Source: Flectonema sp. DT1601 (taxonomy: Eukaryota > Euglenozoa > Diplonemea > Diplonemida > Diplonemidae). From it: a stretch of 64,000 nucleotides of DNA. Location: contig OZ025835.1 in NCBI GenBank assembly GCA_964019425.1, positions 1 to 64,000 of the forward strand, written 5' to 3'. Of the stretch, positions 21,139 through 36,350 are shown piece after piece (within the stretch, counting starts at the first letter, position 1; each line of letters begins with the position of its first letter). Below the pieces are notes generated by a model, which saw only the letters and a program-made list of their open reading frames with translations, did not search any database and was not told the DNA's origin. The translations under genes were made by a program, and so were the position numbers.

Positions 21139-24100
21139 TTTTTTGTGCTTTGTTTTGTCTTAAGCCTGATAGAAGGAAAGGAAGTAACATCATGCCAATC
21201 CAGCAATAAAATATCAAGAGATCTGAACTTTGCTTTTACCACCAAAAGAGAGTACATTTCCAACTGAGAATCCTGAGGAATAATGAGGGCCCATTTGGGG
21301 ATCATGGAGAAGGCACACCGCGGTATATTATAAGAAGCTCACAAAAGAAGGTAACCTATCAGAATTGGTAGCCACAAATCAATAAGAACCATAAAACATA
21401 TCAAATAAATCATTCCATTCCCACGTCACTTATCGACTTGTGCGCGGCTGAAGGCGGGAAATATTGATATAACAAAACATACCACATAAAGCATTCCACT
21501 CCCACGTCACTTATCGAACTTCACCACAAATCACAACACGAAGCAAGTTCAGTTCAATCAAGGAAAGGTGTAAAATCTTAAAAAGCAGATTTATGGTTAA
21601 CAATCAATAAGAAATAGTTCCACACAGATCAAACATGCCCACCCCCCCGGGACACGCGACACACACAAACCAATGGGCACTCAAAAACGAAACACGTGCA
21701 AAAATCACGAGCACTCAAACCACAATAAGAACTCATCAGAGTTAAACAACACGACACTTAATTCCAACACAAACACAACACAACTTCACCACAAATCACA
21801 ACACGAAGAACAAGTTCAGTAAATTCAAGGAAGGCAAAAGAAATAGTTTCACAGAAACATCTGACACAGACACACGAGCACTCAAACTACACATATGAAC
21901 ACACAACACACACACACACAAAGAGTAATGAGAACTCGTCAGAGTTTCAACAAACAATACACAACACATACATGCATACACACACACCGAGAGGAGGTTC
22001 AGTGAAGCTTCTGCTCACCTCATCATAAGTTCAGCTCCTGTTAAAAAAAAATGAAAATATATACAAAAGTTACAAAATTGCAAACACCCTCTCATGTCAC
22101 CATCACCGCAAAGCCCTCTCAACGATCCCTCCTTCCATCACACGGCAAGTGGTACCATTTTCCACTTAACTTACTCTCCCCTCTCCACCACATCACTTGT
22201 GACATGTCCTTTCTGATAATAAAAAGAAGAAAGAATGATTGCAAACAAACGAACAGAACAAACAACAAATTAATAGCCAAAAGTCAGCGGCAAAACCTTT
22301 CCCCCCCGACCCCGACACGCAAGGCGTATTTGTTTGTGCGTTCAGGGGAATCACCACACGGAAGGAATGCCATTCGCTAGACTTTAAAAGAAAGGTACGA
22401 AATCAACGAAAAGAAAGTGTTTATAAAAATTATTTAAAAAAAAGAAAATAAAGAAATGTTGCGCCGGGAAGGTCATTTGGGGAATTCAATTGAAATGTGA
22501 AAGTGAACTGATTACATTGCAAAACAATCGCGCGTTATTACAATACAGTACCTATACAAAAGTACAATATTATCATTATCATTGTTAGTTTTATTATTAT
22601 TATTTCTCACCAGGGGGGCGTGACTCCTGCGTGAAGAAGGAAACACACAACCCCCCACTCCTGAAGACTTGTAACTGCCGTGAGGCCGTCATCACAACGA
22701 CAACGACAACCACAACGACAACGACGGCAGGCACGAAAAAAAAGAAGAAAAATGACAAGACAACAACAACAACCCACATGGGTGACGAATGAAAGCAGTA
22801 CTGATCACAGGATTTTACTTTTTCTAAATCGAAAATGTCAGACAGAGAGAGACGATAAGTATATTGCTGCAAAAGATTGAATTTCATTTACCAAAATTAG
22901 AGATTTAACCGCACACCACCACCACTACTATCATCATCATCATCATGATCATGATCTCAGATGGTGGCTCCTTCCTCAGTAATATGAACACGTCCTGAAC
23001 ATCAAAAACAGTTCACAGAGCAAGAAAACACTGCTTAGCAAAAATACCAATCAAATCACAGCAGCAGCAGCTGGCTCACTCGCATACATATTGCCATTCT
23101 CTCTCGTGCGTCTCCTCCTCTCTTCATTCACTTCCCCCATTTACCTGCCAACCTCCAATCCCGAGTAGCCTCCCACGACAAGTTTTGCCACGAGCGTTGC
23201 TATGTTGGGAAACCTAGCTCTCTGTGCGAGAAACCAGGAAATCCGCTGATAACTACACTCCGATGACCAACTGAGTGGGCGCTCAACTCGGATCATTGAG
23301 GCTGGTTCCGTCTCGGCGAGGAACTGCAGCTGCTGCGTGAGTCGAGTTGGTCAGCTTTTGCTAAAACTCACCAAGGAACAGGAAGTGAGAATCGAGTTGG
23401 TAAATGTTGTTGTTGTTTTTGTTGTGGTAGTTTTTACGGGATACTCGGCAACTGCCGCAAGAGTATCCCTATGATCGAGGAGCAGCACAAACAAAACCAG
23501 GGTGAAATTGTTTTTCTTTTTTTCCTCTCTCTCTCTCTCAATACGTAAAAGGTCAGTTTTGTTTTCTTTGCATTGTCTCTCTCTCTGTATCTCTCGTTCC
23601 GTCTCTCTCGCAGTAAAAACAAAAAAAAGGGTGAAAATCAGCAAAACTGGTTTTCCTTTTTCCCAGCCTCTCAAAAGACCAGAGCACTTGCCACCGCGAG
23701 AGAGTGAGAGAAAAGAGAAGGGGAAAAAAAAAAAGGAAGACAGCAGACTGGACCATCACATCCACAACATCAACGAGAACAACATTGGAGCGGGGGGATC
23801 GGCAGCGTGTGCCTTCCCTCCCGCGGAAACAAATAAAGAAAGGTATCCAAAACAAAGTAAAGAATGGTACACAAAACAAATAAAGAAAGGTATATAAAAC
23901 AAAGTTAAGAAAGGTACACAAAACAAATAAAGAAAGGTATACAAAACAAAGTAAAGAATGGTACACAAAACAAATAAAGAAAGGTATATAAAACAAAGTT
24001 AAGAAAGGTATACAAAGCAAATAAAGAAAGGTATATAAAACAAAGTTAAGAAAGGTATACAAAGCAAATAAAGAAAGGTATACAAAACAAATAAAGAATG

Positions 24101-25414
24101 GTATACAAAACAAATAAAGAAAGGTATACAAAACAAATAAAGAAAGGTATATAAAGCAAAGTTAAGAAAGGTATACAAAACAAAGTAAAGAAAGGTATAC
24201 AATCTCCTCATGGGTGAATGCCAGAGAGAGAGAGCCTTTGCAGGTCGTCTCTCCAGACTTGCACTGCCAAGAGAAAATAAACGTTTTTTCCGCGACTGGT
24301 ACCGAGGGATGGGATCTTTTTTGTTTTTTAAATTTTTTAAGGTTTTTTTATTTTTATTTTTTGTTAAATTGAAAAGAAGAAATGAAAAATTGGACACAAA
24401 AACTCCACAATCTCAAAGCAAATCAAGAAAATAATAATATTCTCTCTTTTCAGCCTTTTGTTGTTCGTCGAAGTGAAGAGCCAGAGCATCGGAGTTGCAA
24501 CTTCCGGGTTCCGGTTTTCCTTCTTTCAGTGCGTTTATTAGTTTTCGTGTGCCAGCAAAAAAAAAAAAAAATAAAATAAAATAAAATAAAATCCGACACA
24601 ATTCTCCAAAAGACCATTCACATCTCGCCCCCGTGTTGTTAAAGAAAATTTCTTGTTGTTGGTTATGAGAAAAATGAAAATGAAAATGTCTATCGGCCGA
24701 GAGAGTAGTTGTACTCTCTCGCTCGACGACAAGACAACAACAACGACAACGACAACGACAACAACTTACTAACCCAGATGTGAATGGCCCGTACTTTCTA
24801 CTACTACTTGTCGGGGGAAAAAAAAAAAGAAAAGAGAAGTTCGTGTAAAGGAAATCCATCTCACCTACCTTAATTCACAAAAGCAGCAATGCAATTGCAG
24901 CTGTCAGAAATGAAGAAGCGGCATCTAAAAACTAGAAAACAACTAAAAAAAAAAAAGACAGAACCATTTTTCTTTGAACTTCAAACGAAAAAAAAACATG
25001 GCTGTCTCTCTCTCTCTCTCTCTCTCTCCACTCATGGCAGAGTTAGTTAATTGTCTTCAAAGTTTAATACGGTATTTTTCTTCATAACAGGAAGGAAAAC
25101 AAGGAGGAGGATAGATGAAAAAAATGAAAGGAGGAAAAAAAAAAAAAAAAAAAAAAGAAAAGTGTGCGGTACATTCTTTTTGTTTTGAATTTTTTTTTTT
25201 TTTTTTTGTTGGAGTCGATCGTTTTTGTTTCTTTTTTTTTTTTTGAATAATTATACGCACATATTAATTGGGTTAAAGGGAAGTTGGTACAAAGGTCGCT
25301 TATTATTATTATTTTTTTTTTTTTTTTAGTTTTGGTTTTGGTTTTGCTTTTGCTTTTGGTTTTGCTTTTTTTTTTGTTGGGCTGCTGTTTTTTTCAAACA
25401 ACAACAGAATTCAT

Positions 25415-26596
25415 TTAACGACAACAAACATGAAAAACACAAGCCGCAAACAGCTGCTGCGCAAGCCGAAACTTCCTTTTTTCTCCGCTACTCATGCCGG
25501 CAAACAAACCCAAGAAATTGACAATTTCAAAGGAGAGCAATACCAACAACAAAACAATCCAAAGAAGAAAAGAACAGGCATCGGAAAGCGCGGCGACAGC
25601 TTCAAACAAATACTTAATGTCAACTTTATTGACTACGGCTGCCGCCTCGACTTTCCATCCCCTGAAGATGCGTTCCAAGTGTTTCTTGCTCTGATCAATC
25701 CGGTGATTGATGCAAAACAGCTTAACACTCTGGTCAGCAATCTCCGTACATGCAACCACTTTCCCGAACCCCCCGCGAATCACCTCGGACGCAGACTTCA
25801 GATCTGCCTCGACCGAGCGATAAGCACCAATGGGTCCAGCAAAAAAAGAAAGGAAACATGCCTCCAGTTCGGAGCGAACGCTTCTCGAAAACAAGAGAAA
25901 CCGATCAAACAGAGAAAGTACAGAGAACATGAAGTCAGCCGCTGAACTGGCTGCTTCATTCACCCAAGCCATTACGAGGTCAGCAAACCTGACACACTCG
26001 AGCTCAAGCGCACCCCAGACACCGTGCGTGATGTCGGAGAGTTCCGCTTCACAAGTGCGCACCACATCGAGAAGCTTCACCCGGGTTATCGCGAACCGGA
26101 TCCCGAAGCACTTCACGAGTCTATCGGTGGCACTGTGATCGGAGCATTGGCTGCTCCTCATCAGCTCTTCGACGGCCACTCTGCTCGCGGAACCAAACGC
26201 CCTCCTCATCGTGTCACCCACACGGTGCGGAATACTTTTACCAACAGAGTGCGGCACGTCAGCATGACACGCAGACTCGTTGACGTTGGTGTTGCCGTTG
26301 ACGTTGGCGTTGGCTTTGGCGTTGGCTTTGGCGTTGGCGTTGGCGTTGGCGTTGGCGTTGTCGCTGGAGCTGGAGTTGGCGTCAGTGGAGGTGTTGTTGT
26401 CGATAATACAACACCACTTGTCGATAATAGTGGTGGTGGTGGTGGTGTTCGTCGTCGTCGTCGTTGTCGCAACAACTTCGGCGGGCTCTTCGAACATTCC
26501 CAGCATCAATCCAACTGGAGGCAAGTCAGGCAGACCGCATCCAAAGCAGAACACCGTCCACCAGAATACTCCCACAAATCCGATGATGGCAAACAT
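25415..26596 (-). CDS. Array membrane protein, copy 3 (393 aa)
   Basis: The protein is identical to copies 1 and 2. The surrounding unit is the same length as unit 2 (5458 bp) and looks the same base for base by eye, so units 2 and 3 are probably the most recent duplication in the array. Confidence 0.65.
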   Translation of the reverse strand: MFAIIGFVGVFWWTVFCFGCGLPDLPPVGLMLGMFEEPAEVVATTTTTTNTTTTTTIIDKWCCIIDNNTSTDANSSSSDNANANANANAKANAKANANVNGNTNVNESACHADVPHSVGKSIPHRVGDTMRRAFGSASRVAVEELMRSSQCSDHSATDRLVKCFGIRFAITRVKLLDVVRTCEAELSDITHGVWGALELECVRFADLVMAWVNEAASSAADFMFSVLSLFDRFLLFSRSVRSELEACFLSFFAGPIGAYRSVEADLKSASEVIRGGFGKVVACTEIADQSVKLFCINHRIDQSKKHLERIFRGWKVEAAAVVNKVDIKYLFEAVAALSDACSFLLWIVLLLVLLSFEIVNFLGLFAGMSSGEKRKFRLAQQLFAACVFHVCCR

Positions 26597-29500
26597 TTTT
26601 TTGTGCTTTGTTTTGTCTTAAGCCTGATAGAAGGAAAGGAAGTAACATCATGCCAATCCAGCAATAAAATATCAAGAGATCTGAACTTTGCTTTTACCAC
26701 CAAAAGAGAGTACATTTCCAACTGAGAATCCTGAGGAATAATGAGGGCCCATTTGGGGATCATGGAGAAGGCACACCGCGGTATATTATAAGAAGCTCAC
26801 AAAAGAAGGTAACCTATCAGAATTGGTAGCCACAAATCAATAAGAACCATAAAACATATCAAATAAATCATTCCATTCCCACGTCACTTATCGACTTGTG
26901 CGCGGCTGAAGGCGGGAAATATTGATATAACAAAACATACCACATAAAGCATTCCACTCCCACGTCACTTATCGAACTTCACCACAAATCACAACACGAA
27001 GCAAGTTCAGTTCAATCAAGGAAAGGTGTAAAATCTTAAAAAGCAGATTTATGGTTAACAATCAATAAGAAATAGTTCCACACAGATCAAACATGCCCAC
27101 CCCCCCGGGACACGCGACACACACAAACCAATGGGCACTCAAAAACGAAACACGTGCAAAAATCACGAGCACTCAAACCACAATAAGAACTCATCAGAGT
27201 TAAACAACACGACACTTAATTCCAACACAAACACAACACAACTTCACCACAAATCACAACACGAAGAACAAGTTCAGTAAATTCAAGGAAGGCAAAAGAA
27301 ATAGTTTCACAGAAACATCTGACACAGACACACGAGCACTCAAACTACACATATGAACACACAACACACACACACACAAAGAGTAATGAGAACTCGTCAG
27401 AGTTTCAACAAACAATACACAACACATACATGCATACACACACACCGAGAGGAGGTTCAGTGAAGCTTCTGCTCACCTCATCATAAGTTCAGCTCCTGTT
27501 AAAAAAAAATGAAAATATATACAAAAGTTACAAAATTGCAAACACCCTCTCATGTCACCATCACCGCAAAGCCCTCTCAACGATCCCTCCTTCCATCACA
27601 CGGCAAGTGGTACCATTTTCCACTTAACTTACTCTCCCCTCTCCACCACATCACTTGTGACATGTCCTTTCTGATAATAAAAAGAAGAAAGAATGATTGC
27701 AAACAAACGAACAGAACAAACAACAAATTAATAGCCAAAAGTCAGCGGCAAAACCTTTCCCCCCCGACCCCGACACGCAAGGCGTATTTGTTTGTGCGTT
27801 CAGGGGAATCACCACACGGAAGGAATGCCATTCGCTAGACTTTAAAAGAAAGGTACGAAATCAACGAAAAGAAAGTGTTTATAAAAATTATTTAAAAAAA
27901 AGAAAATAAAGAAATGTTGCGCCGGGAAGGTCATTTGGGGAATTCAATTGAAATGTGAAAGTGAACTGATTACATTGCAAAACAATCGCGCGTTATTACA
28001 ATACAGTACCTATACAAAAGTACAATATTATCATTATCATTGTTAGTTTTATTATTATTATTTCTCACCAGGGGGGCGTGACTCCTGCGTGAAGAAGGAA
28101 ACACACAACCCCCCACTCCTGAAGACTTGTAACTGCCGTGAGGCCGTCATCACAACGACAACGACAACCACAACGACAACGACGGCAGGCACGAAAAAAA
28201 AGAAGAAAAATGACAAGACAACAACAACAACCCACATGGGTGACGAATGAAAGCAGTACTGATCACAGGATTTTACTTTTTCTAAATCGAAAATGTCAGA
28301 CAGAGAGAGACGATAAGTATATTGCTGCAAAAGATTGAATTTCATTTACCAAAATTAGAGATTTAACCGCACACCACCACCACTACTATCATCATCATCA
28401 TCATGATCATGATCTCAGATGGTGGCTCCTTCCTCAGTAATATGAACACGTCCTGAACATCAAAAACAGTTCACAGAGCAAGAAAACACTGCTTAGCAAA
28501 AATACCAATCAAATCACAGCAGCAGCAGCTGGCTCACTCGCATACATATTGCCATTCTCTCTCGTGCGTCTCCTCCTCTCTTCATTCACTTCCCCCATTT
28601 ACCTGCCAACCTCCAATCCCGAGTAGCCTCCCACGACAAGTTTTGCCACGAGCGTTGCTATGTTGGGAAACCTAGCTCTCTGTGCGAGAAACCAGGAAAT
28701 CCGCTGATAACTACACTCCGATGACCAACTGAGTGGGCGCTCAACTCGGATCATTGAGGCTGGTTCCGTCTCGGCGAGGAACTGCAGCTGCTGCGTGAGT
28801 CGAGTTGGTCAGCTTTTGCTAAAACTCACCAAGGAACAGGAAGTGAGAATCGAGTTGGTAAATGTTGTTGTTGTTTTTGTTGTGGTAGTTTTTACGGGAT
28901 ACTCGGCAACTGCCGCAAGAGTATCCCTATGATCGAGGAGCAGCACAAACAAAACCAGGGTGAAATTGTTTTTCTTTTTTTCCTCTCTCTCTCTCTCAAT
29001 ACGTAAAAGGTCAGTTTTGTTTTCTTTGCATTGTCTCTCTCTCTCTCTCTCTGTATCTCTCGTTCCGTCTCTCTCGCAGTAAAAACAAAAAAAAGGGTGA
29101 AAATCAGCAAAACTGGTTTTCCTTTTTCCCAGCCTCTCAAAAGACCAGAGCACTTGCCACCGCGAGAGAGTGAGAGAAAAGAGAAGGGGAAAAAAAAAAA
29201 GGAAGACAGCAGACTGGACCATCACATCCACAACATCAACGAGAACAACATTGGAGCGGGGGGATCGGCAGCGTGTGCCTTCCCTCCCGCGGAAACAAAT
29301 AAAGAAAGGTATCCAAAACAAAGTAAAGAATGGTACACAAAACAAATAAAGAAAGGTATATAAAACAAAGTTAAGAAAGGTACACAAAACAAATAAAGAA
29401 AGGTATACAAAACAAAGTAAAGAATGGTACACAAAACAAATAAAGAAAGGTATATAAAACAAAGTTAAGAAAGGTATACAAAGCAAATAAAGAAAGGTAT

Positions 29501-30871
29501 ATAAAACAAAGTTAAGAAAGGTATACAAAGCAAATAAAGAAAGGTATACAAAACAAATAAAGAATGGTATACAAAACAAATAAAGAAAGGTATACAAAAC
29601 AAATAAAGAAAGGTATATAAAGCAAAGTTAAGAAAGGTATACAAAACAAAGTAAAGAAAGGTATACAATCTCCTCATGGGTGAATGCCAGAGAGAGAGAG
29701 CCTTTGCAGGTCGTCTCTCCAGACTTGCACTGCCAAGAGAAAATAAACGTTTTTTCCGCGACTGGTACCGAGGGATGGGATCTTTTTTGTTTTTTAAATT
29801 TTTTAAGGTTTTTTTATTTTTATTTTTTGTTAAATTGAAAAGAAGAAATGAAAAATTGGACACAAAAACTCCACAATCTCAAAGCAAATCAAGAAAATAA
29901 TAATATTCTCTCTTTTCAGCCTTTTGTTGTTCGTCGAAGTGAAGAGCCAGAGCATCGGAGTTGCAACTTCCGGGTTCCGGTTTTCCTTCTTTCAGTGCGT
30001 TTATTAGTTTTCGTGTGCCAGCAAAAAAAAAAAAAAATAAAATAAAATAAAATAAAATCCGACACAATTCTCCAAAAGACCATTCACATCTCGCCCCCGT
30101 GTTGTTAAAGAAAATTTCTTGTTGTTGGTTATGAGAAAAATGAAAATGAAAATGTCTATCGGCCGAGAGAGTAGTTGTACTCTCTCGCTCGACGACAAGA
30201 CAACAACAACGACAACGACAACGACAACAACTTACTAACCCAGATGTGAATGGCCCGTACTTTCTACTACTACTTGTCGGGGGAAAAAAAAAAAGAAAAG
30301 AGAAGTTCGTGTAAAGGAAATCCATCTCACCTACCTTAATTCACAAAAGCAGCAATGCAATTGCAGCTGTCAGAAATGAAGAAGCGGCATCTAAAAACTA
30401 GAAAACAACTAAAAAAAAAAAAGACAGAACCATTTTTCTTTGAACTTCAAACGAAAAAAAAACATGGCTGTCTCTCTCTCTCTCTCTCCACTCATGGCAG
30501 AGTTAGTTAATTGTCTTCAAAGTTTAATACGGTATTTTTCTTCATAACAGGAAGGAAAACAAGGAGGAGGATAGATGAAAAAAATGAGAGGAGGAAAAAA
30601 AAAAAAAAAAAAAAAGAAAAGTGTGCGGTACATTCTTTTTGTTTTGAATTTTTTTTTTTTTTTTTTTTTTGTTGGAGTCGATCGTTTTTGTTTCTTTTTT
30701 TTTTTTTGAATAATTATACGCACATATTAATTGGGTTAAAGGGAAGTTGGTACAAAGGTCGCTTATTATTATTATTTTTTTTTTTTTTTTAGTTTTAGTT
30801 TTGGTTTTGGTTTTGCTTTTGCTTTTTTTTTTGTTGGGCTGCTGTTTTTTTCAAACAACAACAGAATTCAT

Positions 30872-32053
30872 TTAACGACAACAAACATGAAAAACACAAG
30901 CCGCAAACAGCTGCTGCGCAAGCCGAAACTTCCTTTTTTCTCCGCTACTCATGCCGGCAAACAAACCCAAGAAATTGACAATTTCAAAGGAGAGCAATAC
31001 CAACAACAAAACAATCCAAAGAAGAAAAGAACAGGCATCGGAAAGCGCGGCGACAGCTTCAAACAAATACTTAATGTCAACTTTATTGACTACGGCTGCC
31101 GCCTCGACTTTCCATCCCCTGAAGATGCGTTCCAAGTGTTTCTTGCTCTGATCAATCCGGTGATTGATGCAAAACAGCTTAACACTCTGGTCAGCAATCT
31201 CCGTACATGCAACCACTTTCCCGAACCCCCCGCGAATCACCTCGGACGCAGACTTCAGATCTGCCTCGACCGAGCGATAAGCACCAATGGGTCCAGCAAA
31301 AAAAGAAAGGAAACATGCCTCCAGTTCGGAGCGAACGCTTCTCGAAAACAAGAGAAACCGATCAAACAGAGAAAGTACAGAGAACATGAAGTCAGCCGCT
31401 GAACTGGCTGCTTCATTCACCCAAGCCATTACGAGGTCAGCAAACCTGACACACTCGAGCTCAAGCGCACCCCAGACACCGTGCGTGATGTCGGAGAGTT
31501 CCGCTTCACAAGTGCGCACCACATCGAGAAGCTTCACCCGGGTTATCGCGAACCGGATCCCGAAGCACTTCACGAGTCTATCGGTGGCACTGTGATCGGA
31601 GCATTGGCTGCTCCTCATCAGCTCTTCGACGGCCACTCTGCTCGCGGAACCAAACGCCCTCCTCATCGTGTCACCCACACGGTGCGGAATACTTTTACCA
31701 ACAGAGTGCGGCACGTCAGCATGACACGCAGACTCGTTGACGTTGGTGTTGCCGTTGACGTTGGCGTTGGCTTTGGCGTTGGCTTTGGCGTTGGCGTTGG
31801 CGTTGGCGTTGGCGTTGTCGCTGGAGCTGGAGTTGGCGTCAGTGGAGGTGTTGTTGTCGATAATACAACACCACTTGTCGATAATAGTGGTGGTGGTGGT
31901 GGTGTTCGTCGTCGTCGTCGTTGTCGCAACAACTTCGGCGGGCTCTTCGAACATTCCCAGCATCAATCCAACTGGAGGCAAGTCAGGCAGACCGCATCCA
32001 AAGCAGAACACCGTCCACCAGAATACTCCCACAAATCCGATGATGGCAAACAT
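30872..32053 (-). CDS. Array membrane protein, copy 4 (393 aa)
   Basis: The protein is identical to copy 1. Its unit carries the long (CT)n form near 29033 and, downstream of the gene, a variant poly-A/poly-T segment (30590-30840, with ATGAGAGG in place of ATGAAAGG) shared with copies 5 and 6. Confidence 0.65.
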   Translation of the reverse strand: MFAIIGFVGVFWWTVFCFGCGLPDLPPVGLMLGMFEEPAEVVATTTTTTNTTTTTTIIDKWCCIIDNNTSTDANSSSSDNANANANANAKANAKANANVNGNTNVNESACHADVPHSVGKSIPHRVGDTMRRAFGSASRVAVEELMRSSQCSDHSATDRLVKCFGIRFAITRVKLLDVVRTCEAELSDITHGVWGALELECVRFADLVMAWVNEAASSAADFMFSVLSLFDRFLLFSRSVRSELEACFLSFFAGPIGAYRSVEADLKSASEVIRGGFGKVVACTEIADQSVKLFCINHRIDQSKKHLERIFRGWKVEAAAVVNKVDIKYLFEAVAALSDACSFLLWIVLLLVLLSFEIVNFLGLFAGMSSGEKRKFRLAQQLFAACVFHVCCR

Positions 32054-35000
32054 TTTTTTGTGCTTTGTTTTGTCTTAAGCCTGATAGAAGGAAAGGAAGT
32101 AACATCATGCCAATCCAGCAATAAAATATCAAGAGATCTGAACTTTGCTTTTACCACCAAAAGAGAGTACATTTCCAACTGAGAATCCTGAGGAATAATG
32201 AGGGCCCATTTGGGGATCATGGAGAAGGCACACCGCGGTATATTATAAGAAGCTCACAAAAGAAGGTAACCTATCAGAATTGGTAGCCACAAATCAATAA
32301 GAACCATAAAACATATCAAATAAATCATTCCATTCCCACGTCACTTATCGACTTGTGCGCGGCTGAAGGCGGGAAATATTGATATAACAAAACATACCAC
32401 ATAAAGCATTCCACTCCCACGTCACTTATCGAACTTCACCACAAATCACAACACGAAGCAAGTTCAGTTCAATCAAGGAAAGGTGTAAAATCTTAAAAAG
32501 CAGATTTATGGTTAACAATCAATAAGAAATAGTTCCACACAGATCAAACATGCCCACCCCCCCGGGACACGCGACACACACAAACCAATGGGCACTCAAA
32601 AACGAAACACGTGCAAAAATCACGAGCACTCAAACCACAATAAGAACTCATCAGAGTTAAACAACACGACACTTAATTCCAACACAAACACAACACAACT
32701 TCACCACAAATCACAACACGAAGAACAAGTTCAGTAAATTCAAGGAAGGCAAAAGAAATAGTTTCACAGAAACATCTGACACAGACACACGAGCACTCAA
32801 ACTACACATATGAACACACAACACACACACACACAAAGAGTAATGAGAACTCGTCAGAGTTTCAACAAACAATACACAACACATACATGCATACACACAC
32901 ACCGAGAGGAGGTTCAGTGAAGCTTCTGCTCACCTCATCATAAGTTCAGCTCCTGTTAAAAAAAAATGAAAATATATACAAAAGTTACAAAATTGCAAAC
33001 ACCCTCTCATGTCACCATCACCGCAAAGCCCTCTCAACGATCCCTCCTTCCATCACACGGCAAGTGGTACCATTTTCCACTTAACTTACTCTCCCCTCTC
33101 CACCACATCACTTGTGACATGTCCTTTCTGATAATAAAAAGAAGAAAGAATGATTGCAAACAAACGAACAGAACAAACAACAAATTAATAGCCAAAAGTC
33201 AGCGGCAAAACCTTTCCCCCCCGACCCCGACACGCAAGGCGTATTTGTTTGTGCGTTCAGGGGAATCACCACACGGAAGGAATGCCATTCGCTAGACTTT
33301 AAAAGAAAGGTACGAAATCAACGAAAAGAAAGTGTTTATAAAAATTATTTAAAAAAAAGAAAATAAAGAAATGTTGCGCCGGGAAGGTCATTTGGGGAAT
33401 TCAATTGAAATGTGAAAGTGAACTGATTACATTGCAAAACAATCGCGCGTTATTACAATACAGTACCTATACAAAAGTACAATATTATCATTATCATTGT
33501 TAGTTTTATTATTATTATTTCTCACCAGGGGGGCGTGACTCCTGCGTGAAGAAGGAAACACACAACCCCCCACTCCTGAAGACTTGTAACTGCCGTGAGG
33601 CCGTCATCACAACGACAACGACAACCACAACGACAACGACGGCAGGCACGAAAAAAAAGAAGAAAAATGACAAGACAACAACAACAACCCACATGGGTGA
33701 CGAATGAAAGCAGTACTGATCACAGGATTTTACTTTTTCTAAATCGAAAATGTCAGACAGAGAGAGACGATAAGTATATTGCTGCAAAAGATTGAATTTC
33801 ATTTACCAAAATTAGAGATTTAACCGCACACCACCACCACTACTATCATCATCATCATCATGATCATGATCTCAGATGGTGGCTCCTTCCTCAGTAATAT
33901 GAACACGTCCTGAACATCAAAAACAGTTCACAGAGCAAGAAAACACTGCTTAGCAAAAATACCAATCAAATCACAGCAGCAGCAGCTGGCTCACTCGCAT
34001 ACATATTGCCATTCTCTCTCGTGCGTCTCCTCCTCTCTTCATTCACTTCCCCCATTTACCTGCCAACCTCCAATCCCGAGTAGCCTCCCACGACAAGTTT
34101 TGCCACGAGCGTTGCTATGTTGGGAAACCTAGCTCTCTGTGCGAGAAACCAGGAAATCCGCTGATAACTACACTCCGATGACCAACTGAGTGGGCGCTCA
34201 ACTCGGATCATTGAGGCTGGTTCCGTCTCGGCGAGGAACTGCAGCTGCTGCGTGAGTCGAGTTGGTCAGCTTTTGCTAAAACTCACCAAGGAACAGGAAG
34301 TGAGAATCGAGTTGGTAAATGTTGTTGTTGTTTTTGTTGTGGTAGTTTTTACGGGATACTCGGCAACTGCCGCAAGAGTATCCCTATGATCGAGGAGCAG
34401 CACAAACAAAACCAGGGTGAAATTGTTTTTCTTTTTTTCCTCTCTCTCTCTCTCAATACGTAAAAGGTCAGTTTTGTTTTCTTTGCATTGTCTCTCTCTC
34501 TCTCTCTCTGTATCTCTCGTTCCGTCTCTCTCGCAGTAAAAACAAAAAAAAGGGTGAAAATCAGCAAAACTGGTTTTCCTTTTTCCCAGCCTCTCAAAAG
34601 ACCAGAGCACTTGCCACCGCGAGAGAGTGAGAGAAAAGAGAAGGGGAAAAAAAAAAAGGAAGACAGCAGACTGGACCATCACATCCACAACATCAACGAG
34701 AACAACATTGGAGCGGGGGGATCGGCAGCGTGTGCCTTCCCTCCCGCGGAAACAAATAAAGAAAGGTATCCAAAACAAAGTAAAGAATGGTACACAAAAC
34801 AAATAAAGAAAGGTATATAAAACAAAGTTAAGAAAGGTACACAAAACAAATAAAGAAAGGTATACAAAACAAAGTAAAGAATGGTACACAAAACAAATAA
34901 AGAAAGGTATATAAAACAAAGTTAAGAAAGGTATACAAAGCAAATAAAGAAAGGTATATAAAACAAAGTTAAGAAAGGTATACAAAGCAAATAAAGAAAG

Positions 35001-36110
35001 GTATACAAAACAAATAAAGAATGGTATACAAAACAAATAAAGAAAGGTATACAAAACAAATAAAGAAAGGTATATAAAGCAAAGTTAAGAAAGGTATACA
35101 AAACAAAGTAAAGAAAGGTATACAATCTCCTCATGGGTGAATGCCAGAGAGAGAGAGCCTTTGCAGGTCGTCTCTCCAGACTTGCACTGCCAAGAGAAAA
35201 TAAACGTTTTTTCCGCGACTGGTACCGAGGGATGGGATCTTTTTTGTTTTTTAAATTTTTTAAGGTTTTTTTATTTTTATTTTTTGTTAAATTGAAAAGA
35301 AGAAATGAAAAATTGGACACAAAAACTCCACAATCTCAAAGCAAATCAAGAAAATAATAATATTCTCTCTTTTCAGCCTTTTGTTGTTCGTCGAAGTGAA
35401 GAGCCAGAGCATCGGAGTTGCAACTTCCGGGTTCCGGTTTTCCTTCTTTCAGTGCGTTTATTAGTTTTCGTGTGCCAGCAAAAAAAAAAAAAAATAAAAT
35501 AAAATAAAATAAAATCCGACACAATTCTCCAAAAGACCATTCACATCTCGCCCCCGTGTTGTTAAAGAAAATTTCTTGTTGTTGGTTATGAGAAAAATGA
35601 AAATGAAAATGTCTATCGGCCGAGAGAGTAGTTGTACTCTCTCGCTCGACGACAAGACAACAACAACGACAACGACAACGACAACAACTTACTAACCCAG
35701 ATGTGAATGGCCCGTACTTTCTACTACTACTTGTCGGGGGAAAAAAAAAAAGAAAAGAGAAGTTCGTGTAAAGGAAATCCATCTCACCTACCTTAATTCA
35801 CAAAAGCAGCAATGCAATTGCAGCTGTCAGAAATGAAGAAGCGGCATCTAAAAACTAGAAAACAACTAAAAAAAAAAAAGACAGAACCATTTTTCTTTGA
35901 ACTTCAAACGAAAAAAAAACATGGCTGTCTCTCTCTCTCTCTCTCTCTCTCCACTCATGGCAGAGTTAGTTAATTGTCTTCAAAGTTTAATACGGTATTT
36001 TTCTTCATAACAGGAAGGAAAACAAGGAGGAGGATAGATGAAAAAAATGAGAGGAGGAAAAAAAAAAAAAAAAAAAAAAGAAAAGTGTGCGGTACATTCT
36101 TTTTGTTTTG

Positions 36111-36144
<34 letters not shown>

Positions 36145-36350
36145 TTGGAGTCGATCGTTTTTGTTTCTTTTTTTTTTTTTGAATAATTATACGCACATAT
36201 TAATTGGGTTAAAGGGAAGTTGGTACAAAGGTCGCTTATTATTATTATTTTTTTTTTTTTTTTAGTTTTGGTTTTGGTTTTGGTTTTGCTTTTGGTTTTG
36301 CTTTTTTTTTTGTTGGGCTGCTGTTTTTTTCAAACAACAACAGAATTCAT